NCBI GenBank assembly: GCA_002307175.1 | Contig: DBTS01000064.1 | Span: 1-64,000 of the forward strand | Origin: Rhodocyclaceae bacterium UBA1310 | GTDB lineage: Bacteria; Pseudomonadota; Gammaproteobacteria; Burkholderiales; Rhodocyclaceae | Length of the DNA: 64,000 nucleotides | Direction: 5' to 3' | In this document: piece by piece, positions 25,372-33,952 of the stretch | How positions within the stretch are numbered: position 1 is the stretch's first letter | Layout: each line of letters begins with the position of its first letter | The notes under the pieces: model-generated | What the model saw: the letters and a program-made list of their open reading frames with translations, nothing else | Databases searched by the model: none | Told to the model about the DNA's origin: nothing | Made by a program: the position numbers and the translations under genes

Positions 25372-28300
25372 TCATGCCTGGTCTCCAGAGGAGGCCGGCT
25401 GCGTGGTGGCGACCGGAACCACGGGCTTCTTGCGCCCGAAGAGGCTGGAGACCACCACAAAGAACAGAGGCACGAAGAAGATCGCCAACACCGTGGCCGT
25501 GATCATGCCGCCCACCACGCCGGTGCCGATAGCCTCCTTGGAGCCCGCACTGGCGCCGCTGGCGACCATCAGCGGAAGCACCCCGAAGGTGAAGGCCAGC
25601 GAAGTCATGATGATCGGGCGTAGACGCAGGCGGGCAGCCTCAACGGCGGCATCCACATACGATTTGCCTTCCTTCATCACCAGGTCGCGGGCAAATTCCA
25701 CGATCAGGATCGCGTTCTTGGCAGAAAGGCCAATCGTGGTAAGCAGGCCCACTTGGAAGAACACATCGTTGTTAAGCCCGCGCAACAAGGTCGCCAGGAT
25801 TGTGCCGAGCACGCCAAGCGGCACCACCAGCATCACCGAGAACGGGATCGACCACGATTCGTACAGGGCCGCCAGGCACAGGAACACAATCAGCAGCGAG
25901 AGCGCGTAGAGTGCCGGTGCCTGTGAGCCAGAGAGGCGTTCCTCATACGACTGGCCATACCATGAGATGCTCATGCCTTCGGGCAATTGCGCGGCCAGAC
26001 GCGTGATCTCGGCCATCGCTGCACCCGAGCTGACGCCGGGGGCAGGTTGCCCCTGGATTTCCAGCGAGGGTATGCCATTGAAACGCTGCAGGCCGGGCGA
26101 GCCGTACACCCATTTGCCCGTGGCAAACGAGGCGAACGACACCATCTGGCCCGCGTTGTTGCGCACGTACCACTTGCCAAAGTCATCCTCGGCCACACGC
26201 GAACCCGGCAGGCCCTGAATGTAGACACGCTTGACGCGGCCATTGTCGATAAAGTCGTTGATATACGAAGAACCCCATGCCGTTGACATCGTGTTGTTGA
26301 CGTCTGCCAGCGACAGGCCCAGCGCCTGCACCTTCTCATCGTCAATGATGATCTGGTACTGCGGCTCATCATCTACGCCATTGGGGCGCACCATCGTCAG
26401 CAGCTTGCTCTGCGCGGCCATGCCCAGCAATTGGTTGCGGGCTGCCATCAAATGCTCGTGGCCCTTGCCGGAGCGGTCCTGCAGATAGAAGTCAAAACCC
26501 GTCGCATTCCCCAGTTCCATCACGGCCGGCGGCGCAAAGGCAATCACGCGCGCCTCCTTGATAGTCATGAAGTAACCCATGGCCTGGCCCACCACATCAA
26601 ACACGCTCTTGTGACGCTCTGCCCAAGGCTTCAGCTGCACAAAGGCCATGCCCGAGCCCTGACCGCGGCCCGCAAAATTGAAGCCGGTGATGGTCAGTAC
26701 GTCGGAAACAGCATCGCCCTGTTTGTCCGTCATGAAGGCGGCCACCTTGTCGAGCACCTCGCGCGTGCGCTCGGCACTGCTGTTAGGTGGCATTTGCACC
26801 TGCACCATCAGCGTTCCCTGGTCTTCATCGGGCAGGAAAGAGGTAGGAATGCGCACGAACAACACGCCCAGCACCACCAGAATCACCACAAATGTGGCCA
26901 TGCCGGCTTTCCGCTTGGTGAGGAAAGAAGAAACGCCGCGCACATAGCGGTTGGTGCTCTTCTCGAACCAGTTGTTGAACCAGCCAAAAAAGCCGCGCTT
27001 GGCCTCGTGATGCCCGGCAGGGATCGGCTTGAGCAGGGTGGCACACAGGGCCGGCGTGAAGACGATGGCCACCAGTACCGAGAGCGCCATCGCCGAGACA
27101 ATGGTGATCGAGAACTGGCGATAGATCACACCCGTTGAGCCACCGAAGAAGGCCATCGGCAGGAACACAGCAGAGAGCACCAGGCCGATACCGACGAGTG
27201 CGCCAGAGATCTGGCCCATCGATTTGATTGCGGCTTCCTTCGGCGAGAGACCTTCGGTACTCATCAGACGCTCTACGTTCTCTACCACCACGATGGCATC
27301 ATCGACAAGAAGCCCAATGGCGAGCACCAGACCGAACATGGTCAGGATGTTGATCGTGAAGCCGGCTGCCGCCATGATGCCGAAGGTACCCAACAGCACC
27401 ACCGGCACGGCCAGTGTCGGAATCAGCGTGGCACGCCAGTTCTGCAGGAACAGGAACATCACAAGGAACACCAGCACGATGGCTTCACCGAGGGTATGCA
27501 CCACGCCTTCAATGGAAGTGCTGATTACTGGTTCCGTGTCATACGGATACACCACTTTCAGACCGTGCGGGAAAGTCGGTTCCAGTTGCTTAATGGTTGC
27601 CCGTACGTTGTTCATGGCTTCCAGCGCATTCGCGCCGGTGGCCAGACGCAGGGCCATGGCCGAGGTCGGCTGATTCTTGCCATACATCGAGGAGATTGAA
27701 TACGTTTCCGCACCGATCTCCACGCGTGCCACGTCACGCAGGCGCACCTGGCGGCCGTCGCTGTTGACCTTCAGCAGGATGTTTTCGAACTGTTCGGGTG
27801 AGGTGAAGCGTGTTTTGCCGATCACCGTGGCGTTGATCTGCACTTCCTTGGTCGTCGGCAGGCCGGCGAGCTGGCCGGAAGAAACCTGCACGTTCTGCGC
27901 CGAAATGGCATTGGAGACATCCACCGGTGTCAGCGCGAAGCTGTTGAGCTTGTCCGGGTCCAACCAGATGCGCATCGCATGCTGGCCGCCGAACACCTGG
28001 AAGTCACCGACACCGGGCGTGCGAGAAAGCGGATCCTGCAGGTTCGAAACGATGTAGTCGCTCAGATCCTGCGAACTCATGCTGCCATCAGTCGAAATCA
28101 ACCCCACCACAAGCATGAAGTTGATCTGGTACTTCGCCACGCGAATCCCCTGATTCTGCACGGCGGAAGGCAGCGTCGGGGTGGCCAGCGAAAGCTTGTT
28201 CTGTACCTGCACCTGTGCGGTATCAGGGTTGGTGCCCTGATTGAAGGTGGCAGTGATTGTAAAGCTCCCGTCAGAGTTACCGGCAGAGCTGATGTAGCGC

Positions 28301-28524
28301 AGATTGTCGAGGCCGTTCAGCTGCTGCTCGATAACCTGTACTACGGTGTCTTGCACCGTCTGGGCCGAAGCGCCCGGATAGGTACCACTGATCTGCACGG
28401 CCGGGGCCGCAATGTTCGGATACTGATTGATCGGCAAGGTGCGGATCGCCAGTACCCCGGCGAGCATCACCACGATAGCGATGACCCACGCAAAGATGGG
28501 GCGGTTGATGAAAAAACGGGACAT
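25372..28524 (-). CDS. RND-family hydrophobe/amphiphile efflux transporter (AcrB/MexB/TtgB-like)
   Basis: 1050 residues, the length of HAE1 transporters. The N-terminus SRFFINRPIFAWVIAIVVML is that of AcrB. The proton-relay aspartates lie in GLLVDDAIVVVENVERLMST, and pore-domain landmarks such as PPAVMELGNATGFDFYLQD are present. The trimer exports drugs, dyes or solvents using the proton gradient, with the adaptor and channel encoded beside it. The frame continues upstream to 28635, but the ATG at 28524 fits the family start and the 10-nt gap from the adaptor stop. Confidence 0.95.
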   Translation of the reverse strand: MSRFFINRPIFAWVIAIVVMLAGVLAIRTLPINQYPNIAAPAVQISGTYPGASAQTVQDTVVQVIEQQLNGLDNLRYISSAGNSDGSFTITATFNQGTNPDTAQVQVQNKLSLATPTLPSAVQNQGIRVAKYQINFMLVVGLISTDGSMSSQDLSDYIVSNLQDPLSRTPGVGDFQVFGGQHAMRIWLDPDKLNSFALTPVDVSNAISAQNVQVSSGQLAGLPTTKEVQINATVIGKTRFTSPEQFENILLKVNSDGRQVRLRDVARVEIGAETYSISSMYGKNQPTSAMALRLATGANALEAMNNVRATIKQLEPTFPHGLKVVYPYDTEPVISTSIEGVVHTLGEAIVLVFLVMFLFLQNWRATLIPTLAVPVVLLGTFGIMAAAGFTINILTMFGLVLAIGLLVDDAIVVVENVERLMSTEGLSPKEAAIKSMGQISGALVGIGLVLSAVFLPMAFFGGSTGVIYRQFSITIVSAMALSVLVAIVFTPALCATLLKPIPAGHHEAKRGFFGWFNNWFEKSTNRYVRGVSSFLTKRKAGMATFVVILVVLGVLFVRIPTSFLPDEDQGTLMVQVQMPPNSSAERTREVLDKVAAFMTDKQGDAVSDVLTITGFNFAGRGQGSGMAFVQLKPWAERHKSVFDVVGQAMGYFMTIKEARVIAFAPPAVMELGNATGFDFYLQDRSGKGHEHLMAARNQLLGMAAQSKLLTMVRPNGVDDEPQYQIIIDDEKVQALGLSLADVNNTMSTAWGSSYINDFIDNGRVKRVYIQGLPGSRVAEDDFGKWYVRNNAGQMVSFASFATGKWVYGSPGLQRFNGIPSLEIQGQPAPGVSSGAAMAEITRLAAQLPEGMSISWYGQSYEERLSGSQAPALYALSLLIVFLCLAALYESWSIPFSVMLVVPLGVLGTILATLLRGLNNDVFFQVGLLTTIGLSAKNAILIVEFARDLVMKEGKSYVDAAVEAARLRLRPIIMTSLAFTFGVLPLMVASGASAGSKEAIGTGVVGGMITATVLAIFFVPLFFVVVSSLFGRKKPVVPVATTQPASSGDQA

Positions 28525-28534
28525 GGTCGGCCTC

Positions 28535-29671
28535 TCAGTTCTGTGCCACAGTGGCAGAGGCGGGGGCCGAGGCAGCGGGTGCCGGCACCGCATTGACCTG
28601 CATGCCCGGGCGGATGCTCTGCAGCCCGTCGACAATCACGCGGTCACCTGCTTTGAGCCCATTGCTCACAAGCCAGTTCGTGCCTACCGCGCGATCCACG
28701 GTCACGCTACGCGGCTCCACCTTGTTACCTTCGCCTAGCACCATAGCCGTCGCAGCACCCGTGGTGTCGCGCGTCACGCCGCGCTGCGGTACCAGTAGCG
28801 CCTGGCTCTTTACGCCTTCCTGCAATTGGGCGCGCACGAACATGCCCGGCAGCAGGGTGTGCTCAGGATTTGGAAACACCGCACGCAGCGTTACCGCCCC
28901 CGTGCCTTCATCCACGCTCACTTCAGAGAACTGCAGCTTGCCTGCCTGTGCGTAGACCTTGCCGTTCTCCAGAGTTAGATGCACTTCAGCCTGACCCTTG
29001 CCCGCGCTCTTGAGACGTCCGGCCGCAAGGTCATCCTTGAGCTGGAGGATCGCAGTCGAGGGCTGCACGATGTCCACATAGATCGGATCAAGCTGCTGCA
29101 CGGTGGATAGCGCCGTGGTCTGGTTGGCAGTCACCAGTGCGCCTTCGGTGATGGCTGAACGTCCAATGCGTCCCGAAATGGGCGCCGTGATGCGCGTGTA
29201 GCCCACATTGATGCGGGCCGTTTCCACTGCCGCCTTGGCCTGCAGATACTGCGAGCGGGCATCATCGCGATCCTGCTGGCTGATGGCCTGGCGCTCAATG
29301 AGCTTGTCGTAGCGCTCCGAGAGCAGGCGGGCTGACTCCAGTGTGGCCTCGGCTTGATCAAGGGTGACACGGTACGTTGCCGGATCAATCTGGTAGAGCG
29401 GCTGCCCGGCCTTCACTTCAGTACCCTCCTCAAAAAGACGCTTCTGCAGGATGCCGGTGACTTGCGGCCGCACTTCGGAGACACGGAACACCGCCGTGCG
29501 GCCGGGTAGGGTGGTGGTCAGCGGCACATCTTGTGCCTGCACCGTATAGACGGCAACTTCCGGAGCCGGGCGGGCTGGTGCGCCAGCCTGGGAGTTGGCC
29601 TGATGGCAGGCACCCAATGCCAGCGAAAGGGCTGCAGCGGCGGAGAGCGTGGAAAGGGGAGTAGTGTGCAT
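28535..29671 (-). CDS. RND efflux periplasmic adaptor (AcrA/MexA/TtgA-like lipoprotein)
   Basis: 378 residues. A lipoprotein signal (LSAAAALSLALGACHQANSQ, lipobox LGAC) is followed by the lipoyl half-motifs EVRPQVTGILQKRLFEEGTE and GYTRITAPISGRIGRSAITE, a helical hairpin at about 95-165 and a C-terminal beta-barrel. First gene of the pump operon adaptor-RND-channel(-universal stress protein). It is divergent from a TetR gene, with a palindromic operator in the promoter region, so drug-inducible derepression is likely. Confidence 0.93.
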   Translation of the reverse strand: MHTTPLSTLSAAAALSLALGACHQANSQAGAPARPAPEVAVYTVQAQDVPLTTTLPGRTAVFRVSEVRPQVTGILQKRLFEEGTEVKAGQPLYQIDPATYRVTLDQAEATLESARLLSERYDKLIERQAISQQDRDDARSQYLQAKAAVETARINVGYTRITAPISGRIGRSAITEGALVTANQTTALSTVQQLDPIYVDIVQPSTAILQLKDDLAAGRLKSAGKGQAEVHLTLENGKVYAQAGKLQFSEVSVDEGTGAVTLRAVFPNPEHTLLPGMFVRAQLQEGVKSQALLVPQRGVTRDTTGAATAMVLGEGNKVEPRSVTVDRAVGTNWLVSNGLKAGDRVIVDGLQSIRPGMQVNAVPAPAASAPASATVAQN

Positions 29672-29712
29672 TGTATGGATACCCGTTAAGGAGTAATGGT
29701 TTCTCGAATAAC

Positions 29713-29761
29713 CATACTAGAATAATAAAACTAGTATGTTCGTTCTAGAGTGAACATACTA
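29713..29761. promoter_or_regulatory. TetR-type operator of the RND pump
   Basis: TAGTATGTTC (29732-29741) and GAACATACTA (29752-29761) are a perfect 10-bp inverted repeat around 10 nt. A further CATACTAG (29713-29720) pairs with CTAGTATG (29731-29738), giving three related half-sites. It lies between the divergent adaptor and TetR genes, so the TetR protein probably binds here. It resembles TtgR/AcrR-class palindromes in size. Confidence 0.75.
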
Positions 29762-29797
29762 TAATCCGGAAATACCAAACAAGACAACCCTGAAACG

Positions 29798-30436
29798 ATG
29801 ACATCAAAAAAAATGGCTTCTGACCGTATCCCGACCGGTGCGGACAAGGGGGAGGCACGCCGTCAGCAGGTTCTCGACGCCGCCACAAAATGCTTCCGCC
29901 ACGAGGGCATTCACGGCACCAGCATTGCGCGGATCTGCCAAGTCGCCGGAATGAGCCCGGGGCACATCTATCATTACTTTGAAAACAAGGAAGCCATTGT
30001 CGAAGCCATCGCGGAACGCGAACGCAACGATCTGGCGGGCCTACTGGAGAATCTGGAGGCCTACAAAGTGGGGACGCCCCTGGTTGAACGACTGGTGGGG
30101 CAATCTCATCAGATGCAACAGAAGATCATGGATGCAGATCATGTCGGGCTGATGCTGGAGCTTGCGGCCGAAGGGTCACGCAACCCGGCTGTGCGCACCA
30201 TCCTGCAGCACAGCGACGAGGAGATTCGGGCCCGTTTCATGGAAACACTCGAAAATATGGGCTTCAGTGCCGAAATGGACGAGATAGACCTGGAACAACG
30301 CATGGAGTTGATCATCAGTCTGAAAATGGGATTGGCCATGCGCACGATCCAGAACGCGCGCCTTGACGTTCCGGCACTGCAGGATCTGGTCGACAGCGTT
30401 TTGCGGTTTCTATTATCTGCGCCCCGCAAGAAATGA
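29798..30436 (+). CDS. TetR/AcrR-family repressor of the RND pump
   Basis: 212 residues. A helix-turn-helix at about 20-65 (QQVLDAATKCFRHEGIHGTS, then ICQVAGMSPGHIYHYFENKE) is followed by a ligand-binding domain. It is divergent from the adaptor gene over the palindromic operator at 29713-29761, the standard AcrR/TtgR arrangement. Effectors would be pump substrates; this is inferred from context. Confidence 0.88.
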   Translation: MTSKKMASDRIPTGADKGEARRQQVLDAATKCFRHEGIHGTSIARICQVAGMSPGHIYHYFENKEAIVEAIAERERNDLAGLLENLEAYKVGTPLVERLVGQSHQMQQKIMDADHVGLMLELAAEGSRNPAVRTILQHSDEEIRARFMETLENMGFSAEMDEIDLEQRMELIISLKMGLAMRTIQNARLDVPALQDLVDSVLRFLLSAPRKK

Positions 30437-30591
30437 AGACTCAGGCAATAGAATGCACCACCCAAATGCGCTTGTTGTAGGGCAGAAAAACACGCTACTC
30501 GGCACTATTAAACTGCGCCGGCTGCGCACTTTTCCTGCCTGCTGACGCGTCAAACAAACGCGCCTGAAACCCCTTTGGCCCCATTAACAGC

Positions 30592-31482
30592 CTAATGGTA
30601 GCCCCAGAGGTAGCTGGCTTTTTGTCGCAGATCGTCAAAGACCAGCACATAACCATCCCGGTTATAGCTGCTCTTCCAGAAAAGAAACTCGGTTTTGCCA
30701 TTGCCGGCGTAATCGCCGATATCCACCAGTTCCATTTCGCTGCCGATAAAACCCACTTCACCCTGACGAATCAGAAACCAGTGGGCAGACCATTCCGCAC
30801 CGGGAGGGCCATCACAGCCGTTCTTCTGAGGGTTCAGCGCGACGGCAACGAGGGTGTCGCCAGACTTTGAACGGTAGGATTTGCCGGCTGCCAGATCGCC
30901 TTCGCGGAACACGAAAGGCTCGGATTTGCTGCCCGCTGCATCCGCGCAACGTAAAACCTGGGTGCGTCCCAGCACCAGGCGCATAGGCTGATAGAGTAGA
31001 CGGCGATACTCTTCGCCCGCCTCAACAGGTTTCCATCCTTCCGGATCGGCCACATGGGGTTTGGAAACGATTGCCAGCGGACGCACAGCGGGTGGTTCAC
31101 ACCAGCCTTCGAAGGCCTGGGCTGTATTGGCGATCTGGGGAATCTTGCCAAGCGGTCGGTAGAGTTTGTCGCGTGAGAAAAAACCGTCAGTGAGCTTTGG
31201 TACCCCTGGGTTCGGGTCTTTCAGCGTCACCCTGCCGAGGTTTTTGCCGTTCAGCCCAATAGTCCAGTTCAGGCCTTCCACCTTTGGCAGGGGCAGGCGG
31301 CTATCCGAATCTACGGCACTCCAGCCTCCATCATCTTCCACGAACATCACTCTGGCCCGCTCGGCATGCGATTCCGAGCACTGAGGCTGTTCCAGAATCC
31401 CTATCAGCACGGGTTCCGCCCGGCACTCCACGGCGAAAGCCGCAATAGTCACCGCTGCCACCACCCCGAAAGTACTCATCAT
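30592..31482 (-). CDS. Secreted protein of unknown function
   Basis: 296 residues starting MMSTFGVVAAVTIAAFAVEC with a signal peptide ending about residue 24 (AVECRAEP). The exported part is soluble with scattered cysteines. It closes with ELVDIGDYAGNGKTEFLFWK, a D-x-D-x-G/FG-GAP-like turn that could bind calcium, and SYNRDGYVLVFDDLRQKASY. The longer frame to 31638 would bury the signal peptide and is rejected. No operon partner; function unknown. Confidence 0.6.
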   Translation of the reverse strand: MMSTFGVVAAVTIAAFAVECRAEPVLIGILEQPQCSESHAERARVMFVEDDGGWSAVDSDSRLPLPKVEGLNWTIGLNGKNLGRVTLKDPNPGVPKLTDGFFSRDKLYRPLGKIPQIANTAQAFEGWCEPPAVRPLAIVSKPHVADPEGWKPVEAGEEYRRLLYQPMRLVLGRTQVLRCADAAGSKSEPFVFREGDLAAGKSYRSKSGDTLVAVALNPQKNGCDGPPGAEWSAHWFLIRQGEVGFIGSEMELVDIGDYAGNGKTEFLFWKSSYNRDGYVLVFDDLRQKASYLWGYH

Positions 31483-31617
31483 TGTGTTGCCCACCCAATC
31501 ACCAATTGCTATCGCAAAAACACACCGGAAGTATGATAAAGGCAATCCATCTGGAATGTCATCAGCACGGATTGACATCAAAGAAGCTCGGCCATGGGAT
31601 GGAGGTGAGTGCCGTAG

Positions 31618-31972
31618 ATGCCCTTTGTGGTAGGCCATATCGGCTTTTGCTGGGGTAGCAGGGCGGGTAAGCAGCCCACCGAACTGGCGCCGGAGCTGCA
31701 GGCCTCAGTGGTGTTTTACGGCATACAGCCAGATCGGGCAGGCGTACCCGCCATCCACGCTGCACTACGCCGGGATCGATACGCACATCAATACTGGTAT
31801 CCCGGCCTTTGGGGCAGCCCTGCAAGCCGGTGGCAAGGCTTATGAAGTGCGTGTGTACGAAGGCATCAACCACGCTTTCAACAACGCCACAAATGCCACA
31901 CGCTACGACGCCAAGGCCGCTGCACTGGCCTGGCAGCGCAGCCTCGCTTTTCTGCATCGCCACCTCGGCTGA
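31618..31972 (+). pseudogene. Dienelactone hydrolase-family pseudogene (truncated, frameshifted)
   Basis: The first frame reads VGHIGFCWGSRAGKQPTELA, with the GFCWG nucleophile elbow, and ELQASVVFYGIQPDRA. The frame then changes near 31755-31770 and continues as LHYAGIDTHINTGIPAFGAA, YEVRVYEGINHAFNNATNAT and LAWQRSLAFLHRHLG before a TGA at 31970-31972. These match the second half of dienelactone hydrolase proteins, including the catalytic Asp (GID) and His (NHAF). The first half of the protein is missing and a small deletion breaks the frame, so the gene is dead. Confidence 0.8.
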
Positions 31973-31981
31973 ACAGACCAG

Positions 31982-32017
31982 TCTCCCTGCAGATCGCAGT
32001 ATGCGGGGAGATTTTTC
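31982..32017 (+). terminator. Rho-independent terminator
   Basis: TCTCCC (31982-31987) pairs with GGGGAGA (32005-32011), followed by TTTTT. It lies directly after the dienelactone hydrolase pseudogene and probably once ended its transcript. Confidence 0.6.
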
Positions 32018-32254
32018 CTTATATTGCAATGCAGCGTTTGTAAATATCTCAAAAATGTTTGCCAAAACGCTGGAAAGCGGGCACAGTATTGAGGATGCGA
32101 GTTTCAAGTAGTGATACGGTCTGTCAGGTGCAATATCCGGTTCGCCGGGAAGTTCTCCTTCAACACCCGCTGTCTTGAGTTTCGCAGAGCGTCTGGTCGA
32201 ATTGGACGCGCTCTGGGGGCTTTCCCCTTTCTTATATATCTGGAGATTCAAGAC

Positions 32255-32458
32255 ATGGCAGCTGGTACCGTAAAGTGGTTCAACGATTCCAAGGGTTTCG
32301 GCTTCATCACCCCCGATGGCGGTGGTAAGGACCTCTTTGCTCACTTTTCCGCCATCCAGGGCAACGGTTTCAAGACCCTGAAGGAAAATCAGCGTGTAAC
32401 GTTTGATGTCGTGACCGGCCCGAAGGGCGAACAGGCCTCGAACATCCGCGGCGAATGA
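32255..32458 (+). CDS. Cold-shock protein (CspA family)
   Basis: 67 residues, a single cold-shock domain with RNP1 KGFGFIT and RNP2 LFAHFSAI, starting MAAGTVKWFND. It acts as an RNA chaperone or antiterminator. The ATG at 32255 has a GGAGA ribosome-binding site; a longer frame from 32111 is not needed. The gene is followed by a strong terminator and then infA. Confidence 0.95.
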   Translation: MAAGTVKWFNDSKGFGFITPDGGGKDLFAHFSAIQGNGFKTLKENQRVTFDVVTGPKGEQASNIRGE

Positions 32459-32489
32459 TAGAGACCCAGCTAATTGCTGGCTCTACCGG

Positions 32490-32515
32490 AAAAGCCCGGC
32501 TTGTGCCGGGCTTTT
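32490..32515 (+). terminator. Rho-independent terminator after the cold-shock gene
   Basis: AAAAGCCCGGC (32490-32500) pairs perfectly with GCCGGGCTTTT (32505-32515) around a 4-nt loop, with a T-rich tail. It separates csp from infA. Confidence 0.9.
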
Positions 32516-32546
32516 CCTTTTGTTTTACCCTACCTGGAGATTGATT

Positions 32547-32813
32547 TTGGCAAAAGAAGAACTCGTCGAGATGAATGGCGCTGTTGATGAAGTACTACCC
32601 GATTCACGTTACCGCGTTACCCTGGACAATGGCCATCAGCTGATCGCTTACGCCGCAGGCAAGATGCAGAAAAACCACATCCGTATTATCGCGGGTGACA
32701 AAGTGACACTGGAAATCTCGCCCTACGACTTTTCGAAGGGACGCATCACCTTCCGCCACATTCCGGGCCGTGTTTCCGGATCGGGGCAGCAGCACCAGCA
32801 GCGTCGCCGTTAA
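32547..32813 (+). CDS. infA: Translation initiation factor IF-1 (second-copy type)
   Basis: 88 residues: MAKEELVEMNGAVDEVLPDS, the OB-fold segment NHIRIIAGDKVTLEISPYDF and SKGRITFR. The usual length is 72; the extra C-terminal tail is rich in Gln, His and Arg (GSGQQHQQRRR). The TTG at 32547 is taken as the start because GGAGA is 6 nt upstream and it restores the family N-terminus MAKEE. Several betaproteobacteria carry a second infA copy next to a cold-shock gene, outside the ribosomal protein operon, which fits this context (recalled, not checked). Confidence 0.92.
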   Translation: MAKEELVEMNGAVDEVLPDSRYRVTLDNGHQLIAYAAGKMQKNHIRIIAGDKVTLEISPYDFSKGRITFRHIPGRVSGSGQQHQQRRR

Positions 32814-33106
32814 TTCTCCGAATCGCCCGCAGCGCCTGCCACTGCCATCATCCTGCAGTCTGCATCAGGCGCAATGTGCTGTGTGGCCTTGTTCTGCCCA
32901 TCAGGCAAGACTGATACTTCCGTGAAACGTTCGCGGAAATCCGCCAGCAGGCGTGCGTACACCTCATCCGGCGTTTCGTGAGGGCGTGCCCGGTTTTGCC
33001 GGCCAGCACTCGCGTTCCCGCCCTGCAAGTCATCTGCTACGCTATGGTTTTTGCCATGGCGGGGCGATGCAATGGGTGTTTCCAGTAACATGCATGTCTG
33101 CTTCAA
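32810..33106 (-). CDS. Doubtful small hypothetical protein
   Basis: A 98-residue frame with a plausible helical middle (ETPDEVYARLLADFRERFTE), antisense to the start of the 33072 gene and overlapping the infA end. No ribosome-binding site or family was recognised. It may be spurious. Confidence 0.25.
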   Translation of the reverse strand: MKQTCMLLETPIASPRHGKNHSVADDLQGGNASAGRQNRARPHETPDEVYARLLADFRERFTEVSVLPDGQNKATQHIAPDADCRMMAVAGAAGDSEN

Positions 33107-33496
33107 TCAGGCACTTTCCCTGCGCGAACTTGAGCGGCATCTAGTGGGGCGAGGCTGGTCTTTTGACTGGGACGGCCAGCTCATCTACTGGCAAGATGAC
33201 TGGGTGGAGCTTCCGCATGCCATGCTTGGCAGCGTCCTGAGTCAGTACGAAAACCGCCGAAGCGGATTCTTCCTGGCCATGTACCACACTGGCGAAGAAG
33301 AGCGGAGCCGTATCCACCTGGGCTTCAGCAAAGGCGACAAGCACGCTATCGTGCTCGATTGCTCGACGGGGGGCGTTTGTCGCCCTGGCATCGTGCGGCA
33401 ATCGATTTTTCCTGGTACCTGCAGCATCTGCTGCCCGACCCGGAATTGAGTAATCTGACAATTACCGCAATCAAGATCGATTCACACCACACCTGA
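33072..33496 (+). pseudogene. Small uncharacterised gene interrupted by a frameshift
   Basis: The first frame gives MGVSSNMHVCFNQALSLREL and reads well to GDKHAIVLDC near 33362. Just before a run of six G (33366-33371) the coding signal moves to the frame one base back and continues LLDGGRLSPWHRAAIDFSWY, LQHLLPDPELSNLTITAIKI and DSHHT to a stop at 33494-33496. One missing base near 33350-33371 would restore a protein of about 140 residues. No family recognised. It is either a recent pseudogene or an assembly error at the G-run. Confidence 0.55.
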
Positions 33497-33528
33497 GGCG
33501 CTTCCTGGCCGTTCCGGCGAGACCGCTT

Positions 33529-33951
33529 TCAAGCTGCAAACGCCCGCCCGAGCACCCGCGTCACGCAGCCCAGCACGGGCAGCTTGGCATACAGTTCCTC
33601 TGCCGCATCCCAGTAGTCACGGTGGTAGCAGACTTTGCCCTGGGCGTCGAAACGCAGGTGCGAGACGCCGCGTATCGTCTGCGCCTTGTGCCGGCCCAGC
33701 AGCTTCACGGCAAAGCTGAATTCCCACACCAGCATCGCTCCATTGGCATCGGCGATACGTTCAGTCACCGTAAAGCGCGGCTCGGCCACCTGCCTGAACA
33801 TGTGCGTGAAGATGCGCTCAATGGCGGGGAGGCCCCGCACCTCGTTGAAGGGATCCTTGAAATAGGCGTCGGCACTATAGAATTCGCCAAACCGCGCCAG
33901 GCTGGCCGGGGCAAACCCGTTGTAGAAATCAATCAGTGCATCCAGGTTCAT
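33529..33951 (-). CDS. SnoaL/NTF2-like protein (nuclear transport factor 2 fold)
   Basis: 140 residues with MNLDALIDFYNGFAPASLAR, YSADAYFKDPFNEVRGLPAI and GVSHLRFDAQGKVCYHRDYW, the cone-shaped NTF2 fold with the common substrate-pocket pattern. In this operon such proteins accompany the lipid-modifying enzymes; the reaction is unknown. Last gene of the eight-gene minus-strand operon. The ATG at 33951 overlaps the SDR stop region (ATG beside TGA), so translation is coupled. Confidence 0.8.
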   Translation of the reverse strand: MNLDALIDFYNGFAPASLARFGEFYSADAYFKDPFNEVRGLPAIERIFTHMFRQVAEPRFTVTERIADANGAMLVWEFSFAVKLLGRHKAQTIRGVSHLRFDAQGKVCYHRDYWDAAEELYAKLPVLGCVTRVLGRAFAA

Positions 33952-33952
33952 G

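Noticed and set aside
31562..32344. A 260-codon minus-strand open frame over the dienelactone hydrolase remnant and the cold-shock leader
   Set aside because: It is antisense to the hydrolase remnant, which has clear protein similarity, and spans two terminators.
33350..33371. Programmed ribosomal frameshift at the G6 run
   Set aside because: There is no slippery heptamer of known type and no stimulatory structure that I can see; a single-base indel explains the data more simply.
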